Assembly (NCBI GenBank): GCA_002495055.1
Contig: DADR01000074.1
Location: 1-53,742 of the forward strand
Reading direction: 5' to 3'
DNA: 53,742 bases
From: Methanoregula sp. UBA247
GTDB taxonomy: Archaea; Halobacteriota; Methanomicrobia; Methanomicrobiales; Methanospirillaceae
Shown here in pieces: positions 34,881 to 43,459 of this stretch. The notes beneath the pieces were generated by a model. It ran no database searches. It was not told where the DNA came from and worked only from the letters and a program-made list of their open reading frames with translations. The translations under genes and the position numbers were made by a program. Each line of letters begins with the position of its first letter. The stretch's first letter is position 1.

Positions 34881-35111
34881 CATCAGTAGTACTGGACGAT
34901 TATTTATCTTATCAGTATGCAATGAGAAACCGCTGAACGGCGAGTTGTCCCTCCGGATTTAAAAAAAAAAGAAAAAACCACATTAAATCTGACAGCAATC
35001 TTTCCGGCAGGAGACCACAAACAAATAAATCCTTCAGCGAGATCTCTTCTCTTTTGGATGAGCAGAGTACGTAACCTTGAACAGAATGAATCCATTCCTA
35101 TAGATAGCTGG

Positions 35112-35840
35112 TTACCGGAAAAATCCCTTCCTGCTCCAAACAAGCAGTCCTGCTACTATTGCCATGATACTATTAACCGGTATTATAGCGGATCGTTGAG
35201 CAGATGTAAGGATTGGTGCAGGGATCGTCGTTAAGACGATTGTTGCAGGTGAGGGACTCTCAGTCTGTATTACGCCCGGGGTGTTCGTGATGGCTGGTGT
35301 GGTTACCGGAGATTCCGGTAGCGCGGTTGTCGGGATTTTAAAAGACAGTCCACGTTCGATGAAAATGTCACTGTTGGCAGCAGACTGATGATTTTCAACT
35401 TTAACGGAGAATGTCCTGGTTGCAGTATCGGAAGATGTCTGGAAAGCAACTATTGCACGTCCGTCAGTACCAGTAGTGACAAGAGCATAATAATTGGTAT
35501 TCGACAGTTCAGGAGTGGAGGGTGCAATATCATCGCGTATAGTGCGGCCATTACCGTTATTGATCATGTACGATCCGATGGTGTAGGGCCCTTCCGGGGG
35601 ATCCTGCTGGATGCCGCTCTGGAAAGCCACGATAACCGGCGGTTGATCTCCAGGTTTTCCGGTCATTGTGCTTGTCCTGGTCAGCCAAATGTAATAAGGT
35701 GTACTTGGTAACCCGGTAATATTTATGGAAAACCTGCTACCCCGTGTCAACGTATCATCAGCAGCATTAACATGAACGATTATGATCACGAGACCGGTGA
35801 TGAACAGGAGTGTAAAAAACACAGAATGCCTTGGTACCAT
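35112..35840 (-). CDS. Secreted surface protein with C-terminal anchor
   Basis: 242 residues. The signal helix (about 6-26, ending HVNAADD) leads to a beta-rich domain with SRFSINITGLPSTPYYIWLT and YYALVTTGTDGRAIVAFQTS. A Thr/Pro/Ser-rich stalk (about 175-213) then precedes a C-terminal membrane helix (about 217-235) and a basic end (RKGFFR). AGGAT lies 5 nt before the second of two adjacent ATG codons, so 35840 is preferred to 35843. The layout matches the other anchored proteins of this window. It lies 36 nt beyond the end of the RNB gene frame. Confidence 0.75.
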   Translation of the reverse strand: MVPRHSVFFTLLFITGLVIIIVHVNAADDTLTRGSRFSINITGLPSTPYYIWLTRTSTMTGKPGDQPPVIVAFQSGIQQDPPEGPYTIGSYMINNGNGRTIRDDIAPSTPELSNTNYYALVTTGTDGRAIVAFQTSSDTATRTFSVKVENHQSAANSDIFIERGLSFKIPTTALPESPVTTPAITNTPGVIQTESPSPATIVLTTIPAPILTSAQRSAIIPVNSIMAIVAGLLVWSRKGFFR

Positions 35841-35879
35841 CATTATCCTCGTGTCATGAAAAGTGAGTACAGGAATGTT

Positions 35880-37499
35880 TTACCTTGCTTCTCTGCCGAT
35901 GCATGCAAAGTCGATGAAACCATTTTCCGGGTCCGTCTTCAAGAGGCGCACTCGAACTTTCTGGCCAACAGTAAGTCCTCGTTCGCCTCGCAGGATCCGA
36001 CCTTCAGCTGGCGGCGTGATGAGTCTGACATATGTCCCCTTCTCTGAAGCACCGGTGACTAATGCATCGAAGGACTCACCTATCCTGCCCTGCAGGAGTA
36101 CAGCAGCTGCGGCTTTTCGCATAAAGCGTTCGACCTTTTTTGATCCTTTCTCACGCCCTGAGAGCCAGGCAGACAGATCGATGAGTTCATCCGGTGTGTA
36201 GGGGGTGGGTGCCTTATCGAGAACCGATTTCAAAAGCCGTTGGTTGATAAGGTCGACATAGCGCCGGTTCGGGGCTGTGGCATGGGTATAATCAGTGACA
36301 GCGAGGCTGAAGTGACCGAAGGGTTCATCTCCTGGTGCGAGCATCATATATTCACCAGGCCCCAGGAGTTTAATTACCGTCAGCGACAGGTCGGGGAAAC
36401 GTTCGGGGTCAGCAGCTTTTTGCCTGATGAGAAATTTCGCAAGTGCTTTTGCATCCGGTTTAGCAGGCAGTTTCTCATGATACGTTGCAGCCACCATTAC
36501 GATTCCTTCCCAGTTCTTTGGTATACGAACAACTCGCTGTATCATGGGGATGCCGGCAGTGCCGAGGTAACTAACCATCGTTCCATTGGCAGCGACCATG
36601 AATTCCTCTATCAGGCACCGTGCCATGTTCTGCCTCTGGATAACAAGTTCTCTCACGAACCCATTCTCGACAACCGCCTCGGCTTCGATCGTGTTTAATT
36701 CAAGCGCTCCCTGTTCCCTCCGGTTTTTTTTCAGGCGCTTCATTACATCGGTCTGAAGGAGAATTTGTTCTTTTAGCCCGCAAACTTCACTCACATTCTG
36801 AGGAATGGGTGATTTTCCCTCGAGCCAATCGCCAACTTCTTCGTAAATGAGTTTTGCTTTGTTGGATACTACAGCCCGGTAAATTTCTCCCGGGCGGAAA
36901 TTTCCATCGGGGAGTACGGTATATTCGATGACGGTAACCATTCGATCCTGACCTGGCAGAAGGGATGTTATTCCTTTTGAAAGTTTGTCAGGGAGCATGG
37001 GGAAAGTCTCAACGCCGGTATAGACAGAAGTTCCATTTTGGGCTGCATGCTGGTCGGTTTGGGATTGTTTCGGGACATAGGCATCGACATCGGCGATTGC
37101 TACCTTGACCTGTACTTCCCCGTTTTGGGCAGTGTCGCAGTATTCCAGCTGGTCGAGGTCCATGGAATCGTAGTTGTCGATCGATGACCAGAGAAGCATG
37201 CGGAGATCTTTGTTCTCCTTCCGGCTTTTTGGGAGTGAATTCATGTTTATAGCATTTACTTCATGGACTACAGAAGCCGGGAACTGGGGTTCGAAGCCGT
37301 ACTTCCTCATTGCTTTACCTGCGATGGCTTTCAAATCAACGGGGCGGTGGTCTTTCATGATGGTTCGAAAAAGATTCGTTTCATGGTATAAATATCTCTT
37401 GGCAAATCTCACACCGGTCGGCTCAATGTATACTTGATACATCTCCCCATGCTCAGAAAAGGATTGGTTGCCGGTTTTCGAAAGGTAATACCAAGACAC
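35880..37499 (-). CDS. RNB-domain exoribonuclease (RNase II/R family)
   Basis: 539 residues. A short N-terminal region precedes an RNB catalytic domain (about 95-440). The metal-binding segment SSIDNYDSMDLDQLEY has D108, D114 and D116 in the usual places, and Q117 where RNase II has a fourth aspartate. YTHATAPNRRYVDLINQRLL is the conserved RNB C-terminal motif. A small S1-like beta domain ends the protein. Role: 3'-to-5' RNA decay. The GTG at 37499 has a TATA-like box about 25 nt upstream; an internal ATG at 37442 (residue 20) is the alternative start. Confidence 0.9.
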   Translation of the reverse strand: MSWYYLSKTGNQSFSEHGEMYQVYIEPTGVRFAKRYLYHETNLFRTIMKDHRPVDLKAIAGKAMRKYGFEPQFPASVVHEVNAINMNSLPKSRKENKDLRMLLWSSIDNYDSMDLDQLEYCDTAQNGEVQVKVAIADVDAYVPKQSQTDQHAAQNGTSVYTGVETFPMLPDKLSKGITSLLPGQDRMVTVIEYTVLPDGNFRPGEIYRAVVSNKAKLIYEEVGDWLEGKSPIPQNVSEVCGLKEQILLQTDVMKRLKKNRREQGALELNTIEAEAVVENGFVRELVIQRQNMARCLIEEFMVAANGTMVSYLGTAGIPMIQRVVRIPKNWEGIVMVAATYHEKLPAKPDAKALAKFLIRQKAADPERFPDLSLTVIKLLGPGEYMMLAPGDEPFGHFSLAVTDYTHATAPNRRYVDLINQRLLKSVLDKAPTPYTPDELIDLSAWLSGREKGSKKVERFMRKAAAAVLLQGRIGESFDALVTGASEKGTYVRLITPPAEGRILRGERGLTVGQKVRVRLLKTDPENGFIDFACIGREAR

Positions 37500-37634
37500 G
37501 AATGAGGGTATTGTTCAATAATAACGTTATACCCGTCTCGGTTTCTGATGCAGGTGACACCCCGGCCGGAACAGGCCGATGAGGTCTATCCCCGGGCGTC
37601 CGGATAGAGTCTTTATTGCAGCATGCGGGGATTT

Positions 37635-37657
37635 TATAAACTCACCGGGAGTTTATA
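37635..37657. repeat. Perfect 9-bp inverted repeat, 5-nt loop
   Basis: TATAAACTC and GAGTTTATA flank ACCGG. Each arm ends in a TATA-like sequence, so it may be a symmetric promoter/operator or an RNA hairpin. A shorter CGGCC/GGCCG hairpin lies about 70 nt upstream near 37563. Confidence 0.6.
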
Positions 37658-38019
37658 GTGAGATTACGGTCCCCTTTTTTTTAACGTCTCATGCCGAACG
37701 TTTGTACGTGATATTACCTGTTTTCACACTCCCCGGTCACAACCTGGTGCTATCCCTGTCCTGCACTACATGAAAGCTGCCAAACGAAACCGTGAATAAC
37801 ACAATTAAAACAATCCGGTAAGATCGTACCTGGTGATTATGTGAAAAAGGAGCACGAATTGACGAGATGAAAAATAAAGCACGAGTTCTGGATTAGGATT
37901 TTATGGTAATAATTTGTTTATTCAGCCAATCCGGCTATTTGATAATCCTTTTATACCCCTTTCCTTCCACTGGAGCGGACACTATATAAAGCGCCAATCT
38001 GTTAAAAACGCGTAATCCC

Positions 38020-38157
38020 TCAATTTTGTATTAGTTGTTTTTTTAAAAAATCTGCGTTTTGCATCTGGATGAGAAACTGTTCAATATCCTCTGCAATTAA
38101 TTTTTCTGAAAATGCCTGAATAGACCATAGAATTGAAATTATTAAATTTTTATGCAT
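38020..38157 (-). CDS. Possible small protein, 45 residues
   Basis: ATG at 38157 to TGA at 38020 gives MHKNLIISILWSIQAFSEKL followed by an acidic and amphipathic helix (IAEDIEQFLIQMQNADFLKK). The sequence is protein-like, but there is no ribosome site, the region is AT-rich, and no family is known. It may be spurious. Confidence 0.25.
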   Translation of the reverse strand: MHKNLIISILWSIQAFSEKLIAEDIEQFLIQMQNADFLKKQLIQN

Positions 38158-38245
38158 CTTTCCAGTGGAAGACAGGGGGTTGTGGATGGCCGAAAGTGAA
38201 AAAGAAGTAGTATGTTTTCTCAAATGGGATAAAAAATGAACCAGG

Positions 38246-38944
38246 TCATGCTGCTGACCGGATATCCTCAAGCAGGTATTTCCAGACAACTGCCGCAATT
38301 ACTGCACCTATTACAGGAGCAAGGATAAACACCCAGAGCTGTGACAGGGCGGTACCCCCCGCTACCAGGGCAGGCCCAATACTTCTTGCGGGATTAACCG
38401 AGGTACCGGTGATTGGTATGCCTACCATATGGATCATGGCAAGTGCAAAACCTATCGCGATTCCCGCAAAACCGGCAGGTGCATTCCTGCTGGTTGCTCC
38501 GAAAATGACTATCAGGAAAATAAACGTAAGGACCACTTCAGCGATGAAACCCGCTGCAAGGGAAAATCCTGCAGGTGACGCAAGGCCATAACCATTCTGC
38601 CCAAGGCCATTCGTGGCAAGGTCATAACCGGGGAATCCGCCCATTATGCTCAATAGTAACACTGATGCAATAATCGCCCCGATACACTGGACAACAATAT
38701 AGATTACAGCATCTTTCGTGGAAATTTTTCCATTGAGAAGCATTGCAATAGTTATTGCAGGATTAATGTGGCATCCTGATATATGGCCGATTGCATATAC
38801 CATAACGAGGACAGATATCCCAAATGCCAGTGAAATCCCCAAAAAACCAATGTCTTTTCCTGCAACAACCGCACTTCCTGTTCCTATGAAAACCAGGACA
38901 AAGGTTCCCAGTAATTCAGCCAGGTACTTCTTCATGTCGTTCAT
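38246..38944 (-). CDS. Aquaporin (MIP family water channel)
   Basis: 232 residues and six membrane helices with the two half-helix signatures HINPAITIAM (NPA at 61-63) and TSVNPARSIG (NPA at 184-186). H172 (in MIHMVGIP) and R187 match the narrow aromatic/arginine filter of AqpZ-type water channels rather than glycerol facilitators. This also differs from the isoleucine found in AqpM. The ATG at 38944 is chosen because AGGTGA lies 8 nt upstream; the GTG four codons earlier has no such site. It is divergent from the adenine methylase gene. Confidence 0.93.
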   Translation of the reverse strand: MNDMKKYLAELLGTFVLVFIGTGSAVVAGKDIGFLGISLAFGISVLVMVYAIGHISGCHINPAITIAMLLNGKISTKDAVIYIVVQCIGAIIASVLLLSIMGGFPGYDLATNGLGQNGYGLASPAGFSLAAGFIAEVVLTFIFLIVIFGATSRNAPAGFAGIAIGFALAMIHMVGIPITGTSVNPARSIGPALVAGGTALSQLWVFILAPVIGAVIAAVVWKYLLEDIRSAA

Positions 38945-39120
38945 GCCAAATTTCACCTGTTCGGTCCAATAAAACCCGATGTGAGGATTTTAACGCAGAA
39001 GCTTATACAGATATCGCTGGGATTACCCTGGAATGACGCTATACTCTCGGATATGAACATCCCAGATACAAGTAAAAAAATAACAACAAACAAAAGAAAT
39101 GTACATAGAAATTTCACCCT

Positions 39121-40053
39121 ATGACAAAAGACTCAAACCCGGCTCCTCCTGCACACCCCTTCTTGAAATGGGCAGGTGGCAAAACACAATTACTCAGGCA
39201 ATTGAGCCAACGCCTTCCTGCCGAAATAAAAAACGGGGAAATTACCAATTATGTTGAGCCGTTTGTTGGCGGTGGAGCGGTATTCTTCTCTCTCACCAAT
39301 AAATTCCCCTTCAAAACCAGGTATATTTTCGACCTGAATGAAGAACTCATCTTAGTATACCGGGTAATAAAAAAATCTACAGACAAACTTATTCATGAAT
39401 TGGATTTCCTGGAATCTGAGTATATTTCGGGAAGCAATGAAGACAGGGAACGCCTTTTTTATAGCGTTCGGGATCTTTTCAATCAGAAGAAACAAGGAAT
39501 CAATTTTCAGAAATATGATCCCGGATGGGTAACGAGAGCTGCTTATTGCATCTTTCTCAACCGCACGTGTTACAATGGTCTGTTCCGGATGAACAGGAAG
39601 GGAGAATTCAATGTGCCGTTCGGAAAATATAAAAATCCCCGAATCCTGAACAAAAATAATTTAAGAGAAGTAGCGTGTATTCTCAACAAAACATCTATCA
39701 TTCCCGGGGATTTTACCGGATGCAAAAAGTATGTTGATAACAAGACCTTTGTATATCTTGATCCCCCTTACCGCCCGATCAGTACTACGTCATCATTCAC
39801 TGCTTACTCAAAAGATGGATTCTCTGATAAAGACCAGGACAGACTTGCCGGATTGTTCCACGAGCTCGATAAGAAAGGGGCAAAAATTATGCTCAGCAAT
39901 TCCGATCCAAGGAGTGAAAATCCCAATGATCCATTCTTTGAAGAGCTGTATTCGGATTACACAATCGAACGGGTTCCTGCACGGCGCATTATCAATTGTA
40001 ATGGTTCTGATCGTGGGCAAATCAATGAATTGATTATTACGAATTATCGTTAA
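39121..40053 (+). CDS. D12-class DNA adenine-N6 methyltransferase, orphan
   Basis: 310 residues. SAM-binding FLKWAGGKTQLL (14-25), FVGGGAVFF (48-56) and catalytic DPPY (214-217) are in the order of Dam/DpnM-type D12-class enzymes, most of which methylate GATC. No restriction endonuclease gene is next to it. The gene is more AT-rich than its neighbours, suggesting acquisition. No Shine-Dalgarno sequence is seen. It ends tail-to-tail with an ORF coupled to the peroxiredoxin gene and may have truncated it. GATC sites are plentiful in the window. Confidence 0.9.
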   Translation: MTKDSNPAPPAHPFLKWAGGKTQLLRQLSQRLPAEIKNGEITNYVEPFVGGGAVFFSLTNKFPFKTRYIFDLNEELILVYRVIKKSTDKLIHELDFLESEYISGSNEDRERLFYSVRDLFNQKKQGINFQKYDPGWVTRAAYCIFLNRTCYNGLFRMNRKGEFNVPFGKYKNPRILNKNNLREVACILNKTSIIPGDFTGCKKYVDNKTFVYLDPPYRPISTTSSFTAYSKDGFSDKDQDRLAGLFHELDKKGAKIMLSNSDPRSENPNDPFFEELYSDYTIERVPARRIINCNGSDRGQINELIITNYR

Positions 40054-40185
40054 ATTTGGTAGAATCCTGGATTTTTTCACCAGTCCGGCATAGGGTTCTA
40101 AATTGTGAGCTTCGAACAGAATTCTTCTGTATAAGACCACCAGTTCTTCCTGTTCGAAAACAAGCGATGATCCCCCGTCCATCAT
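40054..40185 (-). pseudogene. 5' remnant of an ORF coupled to the peroxiredoxin gene
   Basis: An ATG overlaps the peroxiredoxin stop by 4 nt (ATGA). The frame then gives SSLVFEQEELVVLYRRILFE and AHNLEPYAGLVKKSR, a helical, protein-like sequence, over the 130 bases before the methylase gene. Beyond 40053 the frame continues only as antisense of the methylase (to 39808). The likely reading is a second gene of a peroxiredoxin operon cut off when the methylase arrived. No family was recognised. Confidence 0.35.
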
Positions 40186-40667
40186 TTCTTGTTTTTGAGT
40201 AGTACCGTCTTTACTTCTTCTGCATGCCCTTTCGGGCTGACCTTGCGCCAGACCGCGATTATCTTCCCTTCAGGATTGATCAGGAACGTATCGCGCTGGG
40301 TTCCAAAGAACTCTTTGCCGAACATCGTTTTGGGTTTCCAGCTATCATATGCTTTGAGAACTGTATGTTCCGTGTCCGACAGGAGAAGAATTGAAAGGTT
40401 ATGTTTCTCTGCAAACTTCTGGTGACTTTCCGGTGAATCAGCACTTACGCCGATTACCTGTGCACCCAGATCAGCAAACTTTTCAAGGGCTGCGTTAAAC
40501 TGCATTGCTTCAATAGTGCAACCCGGTGTGTTATCCCGCGGATAAAAATACAATACCACCCATTTTCCTAAAAACGCATCCAGGCAGGTTGTGGCACCCT
40601 CCACATCCGGGAGACAAAACGCAGGTGCAATTGTTCCGATAAATAAATCATCATAAGATTGAGCCAT
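40182..40667 (-). CDS. bcp: Peroxiredoxin, Bcp/PrxQ family
   Basis: 161 residues with a thioredoxin-fold peroxidase pattern: FYPRDNTPGCTIEA holds the peroxidatic cysteine C50, and GVSADSPESHQKFAEKHNL and TFLINPEGKI follow. In most Bcp proteins a resolving cysteine lies five residues on; here it is M55. No equivalent cysteine is obvious later, so the enzyme may act by a 1-Cys mechanism with an external thiol. Role: reduction of peroxides. Divergent small genes flank it. Confidence 0.93.
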   Translation of the reverse strand: MAQSYDDLFIGTIAPAFCLPDVEGATTCLDAFLGKWVVLYFYPRDNTPGCTIEAMQFNAALEKFADLGAQVIGVSADSPESHQKFAEKHNLSILLLSDTEHTVLKAYDSWKPKTMFGKEFFGTQRDTFLINPEGKIIAVWRKVSPKGHAEEVKTVLLKNKK

Positions 40668-40934
40668 GGTTATCAGGAAAAGGATTGTTATGTTAGCTCT
40701 TCAATGCACCTGTCCTGGCACACATAACTGATCAATCACCGGGTTAAAGAATCAAAAAACCTGTTATGAGAAAAACATGAGTTTTTCATTGAATTCATCG
40801 CTTTGTTATGAATTATTTCAAGATATCATGACAGGACCTCACGTTCAGCCTGCCTCCCACACTTTCACGCTTCGTTTGCCATGACTTGATATACCTTACC
40901 TTGTCTTTTTTGTTGTATGATCTCGTCTGCGAAT

Positions 40935-41093
40935 ATGATAAAAAAATCGATGATGAACGAAAACCAGAAAATTGTTCGGATACGGCAAAAAATCAATGAA
41001 ATTTTTGAATGTGATTGTTCAATGAATGACCACGTGCTCGTAAAACGCTATACAATAACAGACGATGGTGAATTAATCATGATTGTAAAGTAA
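40935..41093 (+). CDS. Small hypothetical protein, 52 residues
   Basis: ATG at 40935 to TAA at 41093 gives MIKKSMMNENQKIVRIRQKI, NEIFECDCSMNDHVLVKRYT and an acidic then hydrophobic end (ITDDGELIMIVK). The pattern of a charged helix followed by two strands is protein-like. A CDC pair is present. No Shine-Dalgarno site; a TATA-like sequence TGATATAC lies about 45 nt upstream. No family is known. Confidence 0.5.
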   Translation: MIKKSMMNENQKIVRIRQKINEIFECDCSMNDHVLVKRYTITDDGELIMIVK

Positions 41094-41169
41094 ATCAGTC
41101 AATACCCTGTCATTTACGGTATAGCCCTTATCGTGGTTTTCCGGAGATCTTTCCAGAGATCAGGAGCTT

Positions 41170-41880
41170 TTAGTTCCGTACCCGGTGCTGCTCAAGACGA
41201 CCGTCATAAAATACCTTGACGGTAATCTCATCCCCATGATTAAACCGCCTTATATTGTCATCGTATATTTTTTGCACGTGCCGGAGCCGGTGACGGGAGA
41301 AATAATCCTGCATGAATTCAAGAAACTGGATTTCCTGTGTCAGGAATGCATTTTCGTACTCTTTGGTTTCACGGGCAAGATCAAGGCTCTCGTCATCTGA
41401 GATAACTGCATCATACTCCCCATGCTGGTCAAGTCCGGAGAATTGCCGCCAGTCAACGTACCCGTGCTCGTCAGGTTCGCGGTGGAGCATGTAAGGATAA
41501 ATACGACAGATGGTAAAACGGCGGTCATATATCCGGCACCTCCCGTTGTCCAGAAACCAGCAGGATCCTGTGTCATCATCCCGCGTCCGTAGTGCATACC
41601 CTGAGACATAGAATATGCCGTCCTGGTCACAAAATTCAGGTGCCGGCGCAGGTTCGAGAGCAGATGGATCGAATGCTTTTATTGCGGTTACGTCACGATC
41701 GAGCAGGAATACATGGCCGTTGAATGCCCGGGTACAGCACTTCGCACACAACGTGCACCGGAATCCTGTTGCCTTAATAATACCTGCGAGACGTTCCACG
41801 GGATATTCAAAAAGGCTGTTGCGTTCCTGTGTCAGCGCAGCGATGCGTAACGGAATAGGAGTCAGGGAAACAGGGATCAC
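41170..41880 (-). CDS. YkgJ-family cysteine-cluster protein, long form
   Basis: 236 residues from GTG. An N-terminal 38-residue lead precedes FRCTLCAKCCTRAFNGHVFL, the CxxCxxCC motif. SCWFLDNGRCRIYDRRFTIC follows, giving the usual later cysteines. The C-terminal 80 residues are charged and helical. The family is thought to bind a metal centre; its role is unknown. It shares the family of the 10043-10525 protein but is longer and has little other similarity. No ribosome site is evident before the GTG. Confidence 0.85.
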   Translation of the reverse strand: MIPVSLTPIPLRIAALTQERNSLFEYPVERLAGIIKATGFRCTLCAKCCTRAFNGHVFLLDRDVTAIKAFDPSALEPAPAPEFCDQDGIFYVSGYALRTRDDDTGSCWFLDNGRCRIYDRRFTICRIYPYMLHREPDEHGYVDWRQFSGLDQHGEYDAVISDDESLDLARETKEYENAFLTQEIQFLEFMQDYFSRHRLRHVQKIYDDNIRRFNHGDEITVKVFYDGRLEQHRVRN

Positions 41881-42038
41881 CTTTTAAGATTTACCGGAAC
41901 GTGTGATGGCACGCCTTATTGCTTTTGCGAAGGCGTCATTTTTGCAAATACCTCCCGGTGCAAATATCTTTAAAGATTTCTTGGTAAAAATTCACAATTA
42001 CCACAGCATTATAGTCATTATAAACGATAGTATGCTTG

Positions 42039-42920
42039 ATGGAACCCGCAACGGAACTTGTTCGCAGGACTGAGATTAATTCTGGAAAGTACCGGTATGT
42101 TCTTACATTGAATTCCGAAGATTTTTCTGAGCTCTATCCCGGGATGATCAGGTATATACTCACGGTAACGGAAGGTGAGCGATTAATCTCTGTTTTCCGC
42201 ACGAATTCATTTGAATACTCCCCGCTTGTCCCGCTCACTGCAGAGAACGTGGCAAAACACAGAGCCGATGAATGGGAACGTGAAATCCGGAATAATCCCA
42301 TGGATTTTATCCTGAACAATCGGCAGGAGTTTTTAAAACGTCCTGCATCTCCCCCGGTAGATCTTGTAGTTGTCCAGGGAAGCCCGCGGGCGCAAGGTAA
42401 CTGCAGTATTCTTGCCGGTTGGGCGGTTGAGGCTGCACATGAACTCGGTATGCAGGCTGAGGTCATATATCCCCATGACATGGAGATACGGTGCTGTATC
42501 GGGTGCTACCAGTGTTACAACACCGGTTCCTGTGTCTTTAATGATGATATGGGACGTGTCATCGATGCTATCAGATGTGCAACCCTTCTTGTTGTATGTT
42601 CACCTGTATACACCAATACGGTCCCCGGCGGACTCAAGCTGATAATTGACCGATGTCAGGCATACCATGCGGAGAGGGTATTGTTTGGCGGTCGAACAGG
42701 ACAACAAGGATTGATTTTTTCCGTTGCAGGACGGAATGGAAAGGAGAATTTCACCTGCGTCACCCGTGTTGTCTCGGCGTTTTTAAGAAATCTTGGCATT
42801 ATGCCGGTGGGGGAGATCCTGATTGACCGTATCGATGCGATCAGGGATATAAGGACGATCTCCGGGCTGCAACAAAATGTCCAGGAAAAAGTAAAACAGT
42901 ACCTGGCAATAAAAAAATAG
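42039..42920 (+). CDS. Flavodoxin-like / iron-sulfur flavoprotein family protein with N-terminal extension
   Basis: 293 residues. The first 100 or so (LVRRTEINSGKYRYVLTLNS and on) form a small extra domain of unknown type. From about residue 107 the protein is an NADPH-dependent FMN-reductase-like flavodoxin: VVVQGSPRAQGNCSILAGWA binds the FMN phosphate, and RCCIGCYQCYNTGSC is the cysteine motif of iron-sulfur flavoproteins. CSPVYTNTVPGGLKLIIDRC is also family-typical. TATA-like CATTATAG lies about 29 nt before the ATG and no Shine-Dalgarno site is seen, so it may be leaderless. Confidence 0.85.
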   Translation: MEPATELVRRTEINSGKYRYVLTLNSEDFSELYPGMIRYILTVTEGERLISVFRTNSFEYSPLVPLTAENVAKHRADEWEREIRNNPMDFILNNRQEFLKRPASPPVDLVVVQGSPRAQGNCSILAGWAVEAAHELGMQAEVIYPHDMEIRCCIGCYQCYNTGSCVFNDDMGRVIDAIRCATLLVVCSPVYTNTVPGGLKLIIDRCQAYHAERVLFGGRTGQQGLIFSVAGRNGKENFTCVTRVVSAFLRNLGIMPVGEILIDRIDAIRDIRTISGLQQNVQEKVKQYLAIKK

Positions 42921-42943
42921 GGGAAATCCTATCATTCTTCCAA

Positions 42944-43392
42944 ATGTTTAAAGATCTATTGCTTATCATCATCATCTCGCTTGTTATCGGTTCCGTCCTG
43001 GATGTTTTAGGTGAACGCCCAGATCGCAGCCATTGAAGACCGGTACCGCGCAGAACCTGAAAGGTGGAAGATTGAGGCTGGTGCGGAAATCCGAAATGAT
43101 TCAGTAAATCGCTCACGTTCGATTCAAAAGGGAAAGATTGCCAAACAGCCTACTCCCTCACTCCCCGGATTCTAATTCAATCCTGCCGATCAGCGGTTTA
43201 TCTGGTCTGCCGTGGATTAAAGATCTTTAACGGTTTGACTGTAGTATCAGATAAAAAAGCTTCTATCCGGATCGTATTCCTGGACGTAAAAGAAGGTAGT
43301 ACCAGCCTGATGCGGGACTCAAGCGTGTAATTGAACGAGCGATCGACGAAAAAGCAGTCGGAGGGGAGACGTTGCGAATCGCAAATACATAG
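42944..43392 (+). pseudogene. Holliday-junction-resolvase-like endonuclease pseudogene (COG4741 type)
   Basis: The frames together spell an N-terminal membrane helix (MFKDLLLIIIISLVIGSV), AQIAAIEDRYRAEPERWKIE, RNDSVNRSRSIQKGKIAKQ, FNPADQRFIWSAVD, KKASIRIVFLDVKEGSTSLM and RVIERAIDEKAVGGETLRIA, ending at TAG 43392. This is the layout of COG4741 proteins: an N-terminal helix, SRxxxKGK, NPxDxRFI, the nuclease VFLDVKxG motif, and a basic helical end. At least one frameshift near 43010, in-frame stops near 43172 and 43214, and a frameshift near 43325 kill it. Confidence 0.75.
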
Positions 43393-43459
43393 TCTGGCTG
43401 ACCGTGTGCAGTAATGATACACCGGGTATAATAATTCAGGATACTAAAAATAAAAAAAT

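Larger units (their letters stand above)
37500..38245. other. Long intergenic region with a perfect hairpin
   Basis: About 750 bases between two minus-strand genes. It contains the perfect inverted repeat at 37635-37657 and a possible small minus-strand ORF at 38020-38157. A plus-strand frame at about 37579-37773 has no ribosome site or recognisable family. The stretch after 37800 is AT-rich. Confidence 0.45.
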
